From the NCBI GenBank assembly GCA_037176905.1, contig JBBBWG010018112.1, positions 1-64,000 of the forward strand: a stretch of 64,000 nucleotides of DNA, in the 5' to 3' direction. The translations under genes and the position numbers were made by a program. This DNA is from Azolla pinnata (Eukaryota; Streptophyta; Polypodiopsida; Salviniales; Salviniaceae). Shown one piece after another: positions 26,452-38,000 of this stretch. The notes under the pieces are model-generated. The model saw only the letters and a list, made by a program, of their open reading frames with translations, made no database searches and was not told the origin of the DNA. How positions within the stretch are numbered: the stretch's first letter is position 1; every line of letters starts with the position of its first letter.

Positions 26452-26523
26452 AGGTCCCACCGAGACTTGAACTCGGGTTACTGGATTCAGAGTCCAATGT
26501 CCTAACCACTAGACCATGGGACC
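26452..26523 (-). tRNA. tRNA-Gln (anticodon CUG)
   Basis: On the minus strand the acceptor stem GGTCCCA pairs with TGGGACC, followed by discriminator T. The D arm is GTCT AGTGGTTA GGAC. The anticodon arm TTGGA CTCTGAA TCCAG carries CTG. The T arm is CCGAG TTCAAGT CTCGG. The 72-nt length has no intron. A run of T follows the 3' end (plus-strand A run at about 26440-26445), fitting a Pol III stop. CCA is not encoded, as expected for a nuclear gene. The overall sequence matches plant nuclear tRNA-Gln. Confidence 0.95.
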
Positions 26524-26628
26524 AGTGATGAAAGTACCAGCTATTCCTTTCAACACTATGATGTTCGAATCCCACTCCGGGTTTCCCTGTCCACGACCTG
26601 TCGTCTGGAGCATAGGTCGGCTCTGGCT

Positions 26629-27498
26629 ATGGCCACTTGTGCATGCTCAGATCCTGTCTCTTCGCCATCGCTAGGGCTGCTGATCGCCTGCATCATGAGA
26701 CCATCACCATCATCATCGTCATCTTCTTCTTCTTCTTCATCCATGGCAGCTTCATCCTCCATAGCAGCAGCAGCAGCAGCAGCAGCGGCGTCGTCGTCGT
26801 CTCTGTCATCATCATCGTCCATGGCGGCATCATCCTCCATAGCATCTTCTTCCTCCTCCTCCTCCTCCTCCTCCTCCATGGTCATGGTAATGATCGACGA
26901 ACAGCATCTGGCCGATATCTTCCACAGGTTCGACACGGACAAAGATGGGAGCCTGACCGAGCTGCAGCTTGGGGCGCTCTTCAGATCCTTGGGGCTGAAA
27001 CCGGACCAGCAGCGCTTGGAATCCGTCTTGGAGAGGGCAGATGCCCACAACGATGGGTTGATCGGGTTCCAGGAGTGCGCAGATCTGGTTCTGACAACTG
27101 GTCTGGGCCATGACAAGCCCAGCAACGGCACAGTAGATGAAGAACAAGAACAAGAACAAGCGGATGATGACGATGATGACGATGGTGAGGATGAGGATGA
27201 TGATGGTGATGATGATGATGATGCGAAAGGTTTACAGGCTACCACGTTCTGCACCCAAGAGCAGCTGCGGTCACTCTTCCGAGCTTTCGACAGCAATGGG
27301 GATGGCTATGTGAGCGAGGCTGAACTGGCAAGCTCCATGGCCCGGCTAGGCCATGCGCTCTCAGAAGAAGAACTCGCGGAGATGATGAAAGAAGCTGATA
27401 CCAATGGAGATGGCCGGATAAGCTACGACGAGTTCGTGGCCGCCATAACTGGCGCAGCTTTCGAATTAGCCCAGCACAAGGATTCCATCATCATGTAA
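26629..27498 (+). CDS. EF-hand calmodulin-like protein (CML15/16/18 type), intronless
   Basis: Intronless frame of up to 289 codons. The conserved part begins near 26878 (MVMVMIDEQHL), with EF-hand loops DTDKDGSLTELQ, DAHNDGLIGFQE, DSNGDGYVSEAE and DTNGDGRISYDE. The second loop has His at position 3 and is weaker. The arrangement matches the CML15/16/18 group of plant calcium sensors. Two features are odd. The upstream frame from ATG 26629 adds about 80 residues, almost all Ser and Ala, coded by TCA/TCC/AGC repeats, with several in-frame ATGs (26743, 26821, 26878, 26884, 26890); family members lack it, so 26878 or later may be the true start and the repeat may be 5' UTR. Between the two EF-hand pairs lies an acidic run of about 30 residues (27139-27228) from GAT repeats, which lengthens the central linker. 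The tRNA-Gln gene lies about 105 bases upstream on the other strand. Confidence 0.9.
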   Translation: MATCACSDPVSSPSLGLLIACIMRPSPSSSSSSSSSSSMAASSSIAAAAAAAAASSSSLSSSSSMAASSSIASSSSSSSSSSSMVMVMIDEQHLADIFHRFDTDKDGSLTELQLGALFRSLGLKPDQQRLESVLERADAHNDGLIGFQECADLVLTTGLGHDKPSNGTVDEEQEQEQADDDDDDDGEDEDDDGDDDDDAKGLQATTFCTQEQLRSLFRAFDSNGDGYVSEAELASSMARLGHALSEEELAEMMKEADTNGDGRISYDEFVAAITGAAFELAQHKDSIIM

Positions 27499-27700
27499 AC
27501 CCTTACCCCTTTCTCTCCGGCACGAATTCACCTACTAGAACATGTACAAGGCTCTTGTTTGGCAACTGTCCTTGCTGTTTAGGGTCTAGGGTTTCCGCCG
27601 TCCTCAGTACAACGAAGGTGGGTTCACTCTCGACAATGGCGCGTGATTTTGCACCTAAGTTTTGGATCAGTAAACCCCGTGCGATACTTCGGGTTCTTGC
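27499..27700. other. 3' region of the EF-hand gene
   Basis: Likely 3' UTR, with the telobox-like AGGGTCTAGGGTTT near 27580. It leads directly into the minisatellite. Confidence 0.4.
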
Positions 27701-27990
27701 ACATGGATTCGAATCGGGCAAGGGTTCTTAATCCTTTACCACATGGATATGAATCCGATAAGGGTTCTTAATCCTTTACCACATGGAATCAAATCTGGCA
27801 AGGGTTCGGAATCCTTTACCATATGGATTCGAATGGGACAAGGGTTCTTAATCTTTTGCCACATGGATTCAAAGCTGACAAGGGTTCTTAATCCTTTAGA
27901 CATGGATTCGAATTGGTCAAGGGCTCTTAATCCTTAGACATGGATTCGAATCGGTCAAGGGTCCTTAATCCTTTTGTACATGGATTAGTA
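27701..27990. repeat. 40-bp minisatellite, about 7.5 copies
   Basis: The unit ACATGGATTCGAATCGG followed by CAAGGGTTCTTAATCCTTTA starts near 27701, 27741, 27781, 27821, 27861, 27900, 27938 and 27979. Unit length is 38-41 bases and copies differ at several positions. Confidence 0.92.
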
Positions 27991-29920
27991 GTGGGTCATC
28001 AAACTCCATGTATTACTTTGGGTTTTTAATCCTTGAACACATAGATTCGAGTCCCAACAATGGCACCGTTTTGGTGCCTAGTTTTGATCCTTAAAACCCA
28101 TGTGTTTCTGAGGGCTTCCCTTTGTGGCTTGGACCTCAGCTAACATTATCTGGGGATATATGTATGTACGTGTGTATGTACAAAGGGGTTAGAATAACTT
28201 AAACTTGTCATCTCGACAATTATGTATGTACTAGGGGTTTAGGTTAGAATGCATGATATGGATATGTATATACGTTGTATGTACCAGGAGGTTAGAATGC
28301 ATGATAATGGTATGCTGTTTGGAGCTCACTAATTTGGGGTACATGTTTAAGCCTTTCTTTGGGTTGGATTGAGGGTTTAGGGTCAGAGTTTTGCCTTTGT
28401 AATCCTTTGCACATGAGCTCGAAATCTCACTCTATGGCAGTAATTTGTACTGGTTTTTACATGATTTAACCTAGCTGGTTCAATCGTTCCTGGACTTGGA
28501 TGGACTTGCAAGATAGGTTCTTTGGTGAATGACATTTAATCAACATGCTTTCTGTTGTTGTTGTGATCGTGTGCATCTAGAGCAGAAGGATAGGGATAGG
28601 AGAGCAGATTGAAGCCCACATTTTCTCCTTCTTTCCAAATAGTACTTCGTTGAGGTTGCAACATAGTCACAGTGAAAGTAAGAGTTGGACACACTCTAGG
28701 AACCATTATGGCTTACAGCTCTTTAATTCGTGCATGAAATGGCTAGTGTTGGAGATCTTTCTGCATATGAGCAAAATGCTTCTCTATTTTGGTGGTATCC
28801 GAGTATCTACAAAATATTGCCATGGCTTGTTCTAACTCTTGGCTACCCTAGACCTTTCTTGTTTGTCCATGAAGTAAAGAGTGATTCTGGTCCAAATCTT
28901 GATGCGGCTAGGAGTCAGTCCCACGTATTCACCTTATCTTTTAGACATTTTTTGTGGGATGCAACTGTGATCATCTGCCAACACTCCAAGGTAAAACAAA
29001 CTTACTCAGCCCAATTGGGTAATGACATAAAAATTGAATGCAATAGTATTGCAAACAATAACGAGCTCAATTGTGTAATTGGTTTATTGACAGCCCCGTT
29101 GAACATGGCATGCAATTGTTATCCATCTACCAAAGCTATGCTTATGAGTGCCTCACATATTCTATGGTCATTCGTACATATAGAGAAAACCCATGGTTTT
29201 TTTGTCAAACGGAAGGTGAGTTGTGGAACACGATGACTTTGCCCTCTACTAGATCCAAACCCTGAGTTGTTTTGGCATCTTAGAAGCGATGTCGTTTTGC
29301 ACTCCTACAGTAAATGAATTATGGGCATGGGCATCGGAATTAAAGTAAAACCATAAACATTCTTTGCACTTTGCCACTATAATATGAGGCTTTCTCTCTG
29401 TATGTAAACTATTATGAGGTGTAAACCATTTGCATGTAAGACCGCATGCAGATTATGGGGAGCTTAAAATAAGCATCGCTCATCTGGCAAATTGCCAAAG
29501 ATAGGCTACAACAAAGAACTTGGTGATGGGAACACACCATGAACATGAGAACACATGCAAATTCCCTACTCCAGTGATTCATTTCCAAGGTATATACATG
29601 AATTGTGGCGAATAAATCAAGGACCTTAACAGTTGCCATGCCATATGATACATTATGATGCGTGACCTTTTTCGCTATCTCAGAGCATAGAATAATGTGA
29701 TGAACTAACTTCTGCTCAAAATAATTGCTTCAAGCAGAAAATCATAAAAACCATACTTTGGATGAATACCCCCCAATTATGACGTACACACCTTAATAAT
29801 CAATACAATTTGATAAACTAACGAAACTGACTGATCGGTAATCCATAGAATCTGACGAACAAAACGGATTGATCATTAGATATGACACCCTTGTTTGATA
29901 TTTCTTCTTTGATCTCAGCT
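27991..29920. other. Intergenic, no supported gene
   Basis: An open frame of 168 codons at 28730-29236 (+) exists but has no known domain, splice context or visible codon bias. The sequence around 28140-28300 repeats TATGTATGTACGTGTGT-like motifs. Nothing else is recognised. Confidence 0.4.
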
Positions 29921-30168
29921 CTACAACAACTAGACTCTTGCCAAATAAATTCTCAATCATATAAACTTATGACCACGTAGATGATAATAATGACATGCAT
30001 AATGAATATACAATGAGAATCAAGGGAAATGAGCCAAAGAATGTCTACAACAACTAGACTCTTGCCAAATAAATTCTCGATCATATAAACTTATGACCAC
30101 GTAGATGATAATAACGACATGCATAATGAATATACAATGAGAATAAAGGGAAATGAGCCAAAGAATGT
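29921..30168. repeat. Recent 124-bp tandem duplication
   Basis: Copies at 29921-30044 and 30045-30168 each begin CTACAACAACTAGACTCTTG and end with GAGCCAAAGAATGT. I count only about three differences between them, so the duplication is young. It ends about 60 bases from the stop codon of the minus-strand gene at 30227, probably within its 3' UTR. Confidence 0.93.
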
Positions 30169-30226
30169 GGCAAAAAATCGTGCATATACTACGTAAGAAC
30201 AGCTTTTGGTGTACACAGGTTCTTTC

Positions 30227-31876
30227 TCACGTTTGATCACTGGGCTGCATATTGTTTTTCGAAGACTGTGATGGTCGTAATCTGGCAAGCCTTTCTTGCT
30301 CTTTTTGGATCAGCTCCTCAGCATCTTTCAATGCCTTATGCCTTTTCAACTCTGCATCTTGGCTACATGATCTGATTTGAGTTGCAAATAAATATAGCGA
30401 CTTTGCTGCTTTGATCCTACCAATACCCACACACACATGCACACCAAGACGGATTCCTCAAATCACATATGTTACAATTGCTTTTTTTTAAATAGCCATT
30501 TCCTCACTAAATCCTTTAGCAGGCATACATGAAGAAAACAATCATGTTTTCAAATCGCCATCTCTCATTACCAACTTTTTAAATAGAAATTTGCAATAAC
30601 GTTTTGTTTCAAGTAGCTTTTTGCATTGATACAGACTTGGCAATAAACATCCCCACAAATTTCGCTTCGGATTGGCAGTCATAAAATGATAATAAGAGAT
30701 ACCTTGCATTTGATTCACCAGTAGTGACATGGACTGAATTTTCAATCACACGAGTTGCCGCCTCTCTGAAAGTGAGATGAAGATTATCCCATTCTGCTCC
30801 CATAGTCTGAGGACAATAAAGCAATATACAACTATTATTCATGATCAATATACTCATAAGATAAAACCCATAAGGAGTGAATGTGACTTCCTACCATTCA
30901 GAAAGGATGAGATGGGTTGAATCCTATAGTATAAGCCTATGGAAGTATCTATACATGATACACCCACCCTATCTACCTGATCCAGATTTATTTATCCAGT
31001 GTTCTGTACTCTGAGTACTAGTCGAACCTGTGGTCCCTAGAGTTTAGTTTGATTAAAGCCAAACCACCTAGATAAGGTACTATTTGACTTTCGCATTATT
31101 TTAACAGATATACCATGATTCAAATGGGTTCAATAATTGCTCGTATGGATTAGATTAGCTTTGGTCCTTTAAAGATATCATTATATCATTTCATTTCTCG
31201 CTTAGATTAGGTACACCTTAATTTGTTTTATTTTACTGCAGATACAATAAGGACTTCAAATGGATGACATTTTCTCTCATGGGTAATTTTGGTTCAATTA
31301 TGGCACCAATGCATCATTCCATTTTCTCTCTCTTTTGAAACTTCAGGGGAATCAAGAAACATGTCAATAGTTACCTCAGTAGCAATAAGCACTGCATAGT
31401 AGATGTCATGGACTAGACCATCACGGTCAAAATGCTCTTTCCCTATCCTAGTCTTATTTAAGAAATCCTGCACACCTTGTTGGAATTTTCCTTTTTCAAG
31501 ATCTCCATATTTGAGGCATTCACCACATACCGTACTGCTAAAGATGCTCACAACATCTAGTGGCACACTACTTTTCTCTCCATCTGTCTGTCACAAAAAT
31601 CTTACTTTAGAAAAGAATCCATGCAGATATCTCATAGCTTTAGCATATCCTAATTTAGAAGCATGCGCAGGGATGAAAACATGAAGATTAGGAAATTTCC
31701 GTTGCAAAAATTTGTATGAATGCACTTGAAGAAGATTTTTTTTATTTAATCAAGAGAAACTGACAAAAATCAATAGTAAACAAATTAGGGTTTAGAGTCA
31801 ACAACCTTGGCAACATTGCATAATTTGAGGAAATAGAATAGACCCCTAGTTTGCAACTATATTTAGACAGATGGAT

Positions 31877-31924
<48 letters not shown>

Positions 31925-33615
31925 CATAAGTGCGTGTCTATCTTTTCAAATTACTGAAAATTATAACTGAGAGTGATTTATATCAGCTGCAAGAGACAAT
32001 GGCATTAGCTGATCCTGAAATAGATGGAATATATTCGGACTTTAATCTTTCAAATCGAGTATCAATAAAAATGTAATCGTGTCCTAAGATTTACCAGGCG
32101 CTTTCCTGCCTGAAGTGCGCTTGCAATAACTTCATGTTTATACCCAGCCATGTAGAGGAAGTAGACTTTCAAAAGAGCTGTAAGACATAGACAAAAGAAA
32201 ATCATAATATAAATACCCTAATAAGAAATACGAACAGTTGACTGGAGATACAGTGAACAATTCAAGGCATGTGTATGACAAACAATGCGGATTTTGTGTA
32301 TGCACATCTACAATGTTGTAGAGTACAAAACCCTAACAATTAAATAAAATCTAAGTGATTATTGGAATAACATCTGGTAGACAAACATTGTAACACTTTT
32401 GATATATTGTTTGAAAATTAAACGCTGAAATAATTTCTTGAAAGTTCACATGCATAAAAACTGTACAAGAGATATATATTTCAGAAAATAATAATACTTG
32501 TAGTAGTAACTATTACCAATTTAAAGAAAATAAAAAAGACACCTTGAAAAGAGGAATGGCTTTCAGCGACATTTGGATCTCTCATAAACTAGTTTTAGTA
32601 AATTAAAACACACCAGGGGCTTTTGAAATTCTTGAAAACATTCTCCATATTTGCTCTTTTTTCTCTCTACTTTTTTCTGACATGCTTGGTTCCTGAGAGG
32701 AAAGAGAAATTTGAAATGAGGGAGAGGGAGTATATTGCGAACATCAAAATTGTTCCGAATCTACTGGAGTTAAGAAGTCATTAGAAAACACTCCTCGTTT
32801 TGTCAAAGAAAATAAACTCTCTTTCCCTTTCCTTTCTCCATTTCCTGACAAACGTCTCAGAGAAGAAAGAGAATACTGGAAAAAGTTTATGGTTGTAAAT
32901 TTAGAAGTAAACAAAATTTTCAAAAACACAATCTAAGAGATTAGTTAAAATGAAGATAAATAAACTAATTGGAAAAAAATATCACTTTACTAATATCCAA
33001 GACAGGAAAGTCTTTGTTCATCAATACATATATACATGTATTGACAAAAAACTGCACAGCACAAACACGCCCACGTATATATAGGTTTGATGTTTACACC
33101 AGATTCGGAAATAAATAAAAGAAAAAAAAATTGAGAAAGAAAGAGAGAAATTCAATGTTCGTTCTATTTAATCACCGAATTTCATTTTTACTATCAAAGA
33201 TCAAACTTTTCTCTAAAACTAACATTGCAAAAACAAAATTCAGGCTGAAAATAAAATAGAAGATCTAATTCACTTCACAGCCCCTTCTTATGATCAATTT
33301 TTGATGCAGTTGCCATGTTTTTGGGTCATTTTTGAAAAGATCTAAGGCTGAACTTGGACAGACTCCCTCTATGATCCAAGGTCAGCCTTAGATCCACTTC
33401 CCACGTTTCTTTAGTTTCTCTTTTCAAGATCTAAGACAGACGTTGTACTCCCTCGGAGACTAACCTTGGAAGACATGCTCGGAGGCGGAGAGCTCTTTGT
33501 GCTTCAGCTCCGAGAGGACACTCTGTTCATGCTTTGAGGCATAGCTTCTCCTGGCTCTGTTGACGCCATCGGAGATGGCAGAGAGCCCAGTGCTCAGGAG
33601 CTTAGACACAGACAT
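30227..33615 (-). CDS. Unrecognised plant protein, 231 residues, five exons
   Basis: Exons 33465-33615, 32095-32177, 31375-31587, 30703-30806 and 30227-30371 have GT-AG borders and join in phase to 231 codons plus TGA. The protein starts MSVSKLLSTGLSAISDGVNR. The middle has a hydrophobic helix-like stretch (LLKVYFLYMAGYKHEVIAS, about residues 51-69), then VCGECLKYGDLEKGKF and HFDRDGLVHDIYYAVLIATE. It ends in a highly charged predicted coiled coil (AELKRHKALKDAEELIQKEQ) and a polar tail. No signal peptide, zinc site or catalytic motif is evident. I do not recognise the family. The consistent splicing and phase, with coding-like composition only in the exons, support a real host gene. It is divergent from the UPRT gene with 1.45 kb between start codons. 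Confidence 0.75.
31885..31922. repeat. (AG)n microsatellite in an intron
   Basis: About 19 AG units in intron 2 of the unrecognised minus-strand gene. Confidence 0.97.
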
Positions 33616-34823
33616 TGACCGGAAGAGAGATCGCAGCAGAAGAGAATAGATCGGATCGGATATGTATATGCATAGGTATACGTATACGTATACGTATGCA
33701 TATACATATACGTATATATGTTGGAATACGTCTACGTATCCTATAATGTTTAGGTAGATATGCATGCATGTATGTATGCATGCGTATACGTATGTATCTA
33801 TGTATGTATTGTATGCGTATAAATAAACATATACGTATATATATATGTATGTATTGTATGCATATAAATAAACATACATCCATATATGCATGCAGTTCTG
33901 TATATTTTGTTATACATGCCTTCTGCATGCGTACATCTGTGTTTGCGAACTCGATGGAAGTAGGGCTTATTGATTGATCCAGAAAAGAGGGAGATAGTGC
34001 TCCCTTGAATCTTGCTGATTGCATTTTTCCGTGCTCGAACTGTTTTGTTTGCTCATTGGATTCCTAGCTCTTTACGTTGAGCAGGAGCTCTTGCGAGTGT
34101 TGTAGAACACGTACGGGAATCCGATGTCAAGGATTGCGAGGCCCTTTTGCAAGCAAGGGCGTGTACTTAGTTACGAAGACCTTAACGTACCAGTTTCTCC
34201 CAAACTCGTCACAATTCAAGCTTTGAAGAAGACGCTCATCTCAATGACATAAAGAAAACAGTCGAGCATCAAGCTCAACGTGATTCACAATGTGAGCTTT
34301 GTGTGTGCGTGTGCGTGTGAACGCACTCGTGTGCATGATTTAGTCAGGGATATAATAAACAGGAGAATGGAAACACTGGCAGAAGGTAGCAGCTAGCTCG
34401 CTGGAAAACATGTCGAAACAACAGCCGGAGCGATGCGCTTTAAAAATATAGCGCTTCACAACCACGTTAAAAAGGCAGCATCTCTTTCGCAATCTTCGGC
34501 TCGGCTAGCTGCTTCATTCACGGCTCTCTTCTACTAAACATGACCAGCCAGCGGCGACAGGGTAAATAAAATTAAAACCCTCCCGAGCAGATGCGCGACA
34601 GCGGAACGACATAAATCTGAACATCCGGATCTGCGTTCCTTTTTCTAGGCCCACGAGAACGCGCTCAGCGAAGCAGAAGCCTGTTTCGCAGGTTCCCGAG
34701 GACTACGCATCAGTCGGGCCCCAACAAATTACACGTAAAGAGGAATCGGATCGCGATCCAAAACGCTCGCTTCCCCAGTGAACGATGCCCGGAAGAAACA
34801 GTTCTCCTCCTCCTCCTGTTGTT

Positions 34824-34863
<40 letters not shown>

Positions 34864-35070
34864 AAGGGAATAATACTTGATACTCAGAACAGTTCAAAAT
34901 GTGGTCTCTTTTTGTGAGAAGAGAAATACAGAAACAAAAGGGAAGGAGGGGTATGAACAGGAAATACAGAAAAACTACACCTGCACACTCTGCTGCATTA
35001 TCCTCTGCTTCTGCTTCTGATTCTGCTGCTTCTGCTGCTGCTGCATCGATCGATCGACCGACAGCGAGCT
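33616..35070. promoter_or_regulatory. Shared spacer of the divergent 30227-33615 gene and UPRT
   Basis: Holds a TACG/TATG/TGCA alternating repeat (33655-33890), a (CT)n run (34826-34862) and a short CTGCTTCTG tract just before the UPRT ATG. Promoters for both genes must lie here, but no TATA box or named motif was assigned with confidence. Confidence 0.45.
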
Positions 35071-38000
35071 ATGGGTCCTCTTGGTGGCGCTGGCGGAGGA
35101 GGCTTGCTCGCCTCTTCTCCCTCCTCTTCGTCCTCTCCTTCCTCTGCTCGCATCGCTGCCTCCCCCCCCGCACCCCCACCTCACAGCCTCGGCGCTCATC
35201 ATGCCCTTCACCAACACAACCAGGTGCCCTCAAATCCCTCTGTTTTTCTCATACGTGCATTCAGACAGACAGAAAGACGCGCGAGCACACGCACACACGC
35301 ACACACACATGTATGTATGCACGTTTGCAATTTTTCCCAGAAGAGAAAATGAATACACGGTAAAACTGTTCTGATCTGTTGCTAGTCTCGGGAAATTCAA
35401 ATCTTGACGGGTCATATTTATCTCGATCTTGGTATACAACTATCCCTCAAGAGCCTCATAAAATGGCTTCACAGATTGCTGTCCTCACTGGGGGGAAAAC
35501 ATTCCCTCAGTGTGATCAAATTCCTTTGAATACGATTTCCATGGACCTTGCTTCAAAATCATGTTCCTCTCATGCAGTTGGAGGGATACATTGTATGGGA
35601 GTGATGTCTGATTCATTCCAGTTCAACTACTGCATCACCTGCGAGTACCACAATTCTCCTCCCTCTTTTTCTTGTTGCCGTTACCTTCAATAGTTTGATC
35701 AATGCTTCAAATGTTATATGTGCAGCTCAAGGAGAGACGGTTTAAGCCATTGTCTGGGATACTTTTTTCTACCATCATAGCAAAACTTTGCTATGCACCA
35801 TTTTGTGTCTATCATTTCTAGTCGTTGCTGTATCTGTGGCCACCTGTAAATAGGGAGGCGTATAATCTATATGTTTCATCACACCATACACGAAGGCGGG
35901 GATAATCATACCTCAAATAACTACACCTTCATACAAAATTCAACGAAGTGTGTGTGTGTGGCATTGTCATTCTCACAACAGCGAGAGCTCAATATTCCCA
36001 AGCATTAGTGGTTTGCTTCAAAGAGAAGATCAAGTGGTGATGGTGATTCACAAATAGAAAAGGAATCGACCTCTTCAAGTTGTCCCCTTGGCAATTTAAA
36101 GAAAATATTCTGGCCAGTTGCTGAGTGGGATTAATTCGTTTTCTTTCCATGCTCATTTTGGAGCATCAATGCCCATACTAATCATTCAGGGCATTAAGAT
36201 GACATAGACCTGCATGAGATTTGGAGATTGAGATTATGTCATCATTAGTTTTAACTGACCGTTTTTTGCCTGCATCATCTCCTGCTCTTCCAATTCATAT
36301 ATATCGCATGACCTATTTTATGTTATAGTGCCGAGGCTGGTGTACCACATTATTTTCTCATATAGGAATGTGTAGTGTGACTCAGTTATTCTATTGTCCT
36401 TGTTTACATAACTTCATGCAGTAAAGGTGTGTGTGAGAAAGAAGCTGATTTTTCCTTCAGAGTGGTGGCTTTATTTTCCTTTATTGTTTTTCATTCTTTC
36501 AGCAATACTTTCTTATTTTTCTTTGTTTATTGGGCTAGCAGCAGAATATTTACTCGAGTTTTTGTTTGATGCTTTCACAGCCAACACCATTGAGGTTCCC
36601 GATTTTGACATCTGATTCTCTTCAGCATAAAGATCGTAGATGGGTTGTAAGGGCTGCACCGCCAGCAGAAAGCAGAAAAATTGGTGGTGACCAAATGCTG
36701 GTATGCTACATTTCTTGCAAGAATATGTAAGATATGCTTATAATATTTCTATGTTTATCCTCTATATTTGTTGTTTCAGAAATTAGTTTATATGTCTTTA
36801 TATTCAGGTTATTCTATGTATTCATATATATTTCGCAGAATCATTTTATTTTGCTGCTTATCGTCATATTGGTTAGACTATATTTTACTGGGGATGGAGA
36901 GAATCACCAATGGGGACAAGTCTGGTTGTCCTCTAGAGAACAGCAGCTTTTTAATCTCTTTTCAAAATATTATTTTAGAAATCAAGTCTTGTCTTAGCTG
37001 AAGCCGACAAAGGCTGCAAAACAATGTGCTGATAACATCTAGGCTACCCTCGAGTGTCTGTCTAAAAGTTGCAGCTAAGTGAATGAGCCATAGCTTGGAG
37101 TGGTGCTGTTGTGCTCCAAGTGGTTTTGGAATCAAATCAAGCTCAAGGGTAGCTTGAGTCAGCTGCTGGGATTGCAAATTGCCTGGAGAAATTCCAAGCT
37201 GCCCCAAGCGATTGCCAATGTATGTCTGTCATAGAATCACCAAGAATAAAAGACATGATAATATCTATTAAAACTCATGAAATGATGGGTCTAATACATA
37301 GGTGACGGCTATAAAACCGTGGGTTTAGACAAAGGCTATAAAACCATGGGTTTAGATTGTTTTTGCTTTCACTGAACTTGGGGTACAGAAATTATCTTAA
37401 ATATGTCATCTAAAGGCTATGAATTGCTGAAAATAATACCAGGAAAAATTGCTGCCTGGTGCATGCCTCGACTTGTTTTGCCCCTCATTTTCTGAAATAT
37501 AATTGGTCCAAGGTATCTCAGTGTATTATGTCCGATAGAAGGATGGCCACTTCCAAATCCAATGACAAAGGCTCAAGAATAGATGTGGTGGTCTGGGGGA
37601 AGTTCTAATCTTTGGGATGTTTTAGTACACTCCCCTGAGCAGATTCTTTAATTCAAGGGCCCTGATTTGGTGGATCAGAAGAAGCCTTATTCTTTTAAAA
37701 GCTCAGTGGTTAATAGAGTGCTTTTAGACAGATTACGAAATTTTGGAGATTGGTTGGAAATAGCATAACAATATTGCATCATCAAACCCTTTTATGCCTC
37801 ATTTACCTGGATTTTTCAATTAGAAAAAAAGATTAAAAATTTTGAAGCATCTTCATGCAGTATTATGTTTCTTTTGTAATCAAGAGACAACTTTGTATCA
37901 ATAACCAAAAAAGATACAAAGAAGTTTACAATCACATTCCTCAGTCTCATATAAAAACTGGCTGCTCCCATACGTATCTTAGTTTAATTTCCTTAGTGAA

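Noticed and set aside
27701-27990. CRISPR-like array
   Set aside because: The 40-bp units are contiguous with no unique spacers, in a plant nuclear context.
28730-29236. 168-codon frame
   Set aside because: No motif, no splice partner and no recognisable homologue; kept only as a note.
35379-35693. Open frame in UPRT intron 1, considered as an extra exon
   Set aside because: Exon 1 and exon 2 join in phase without it, and it resembles no UPRT segment.
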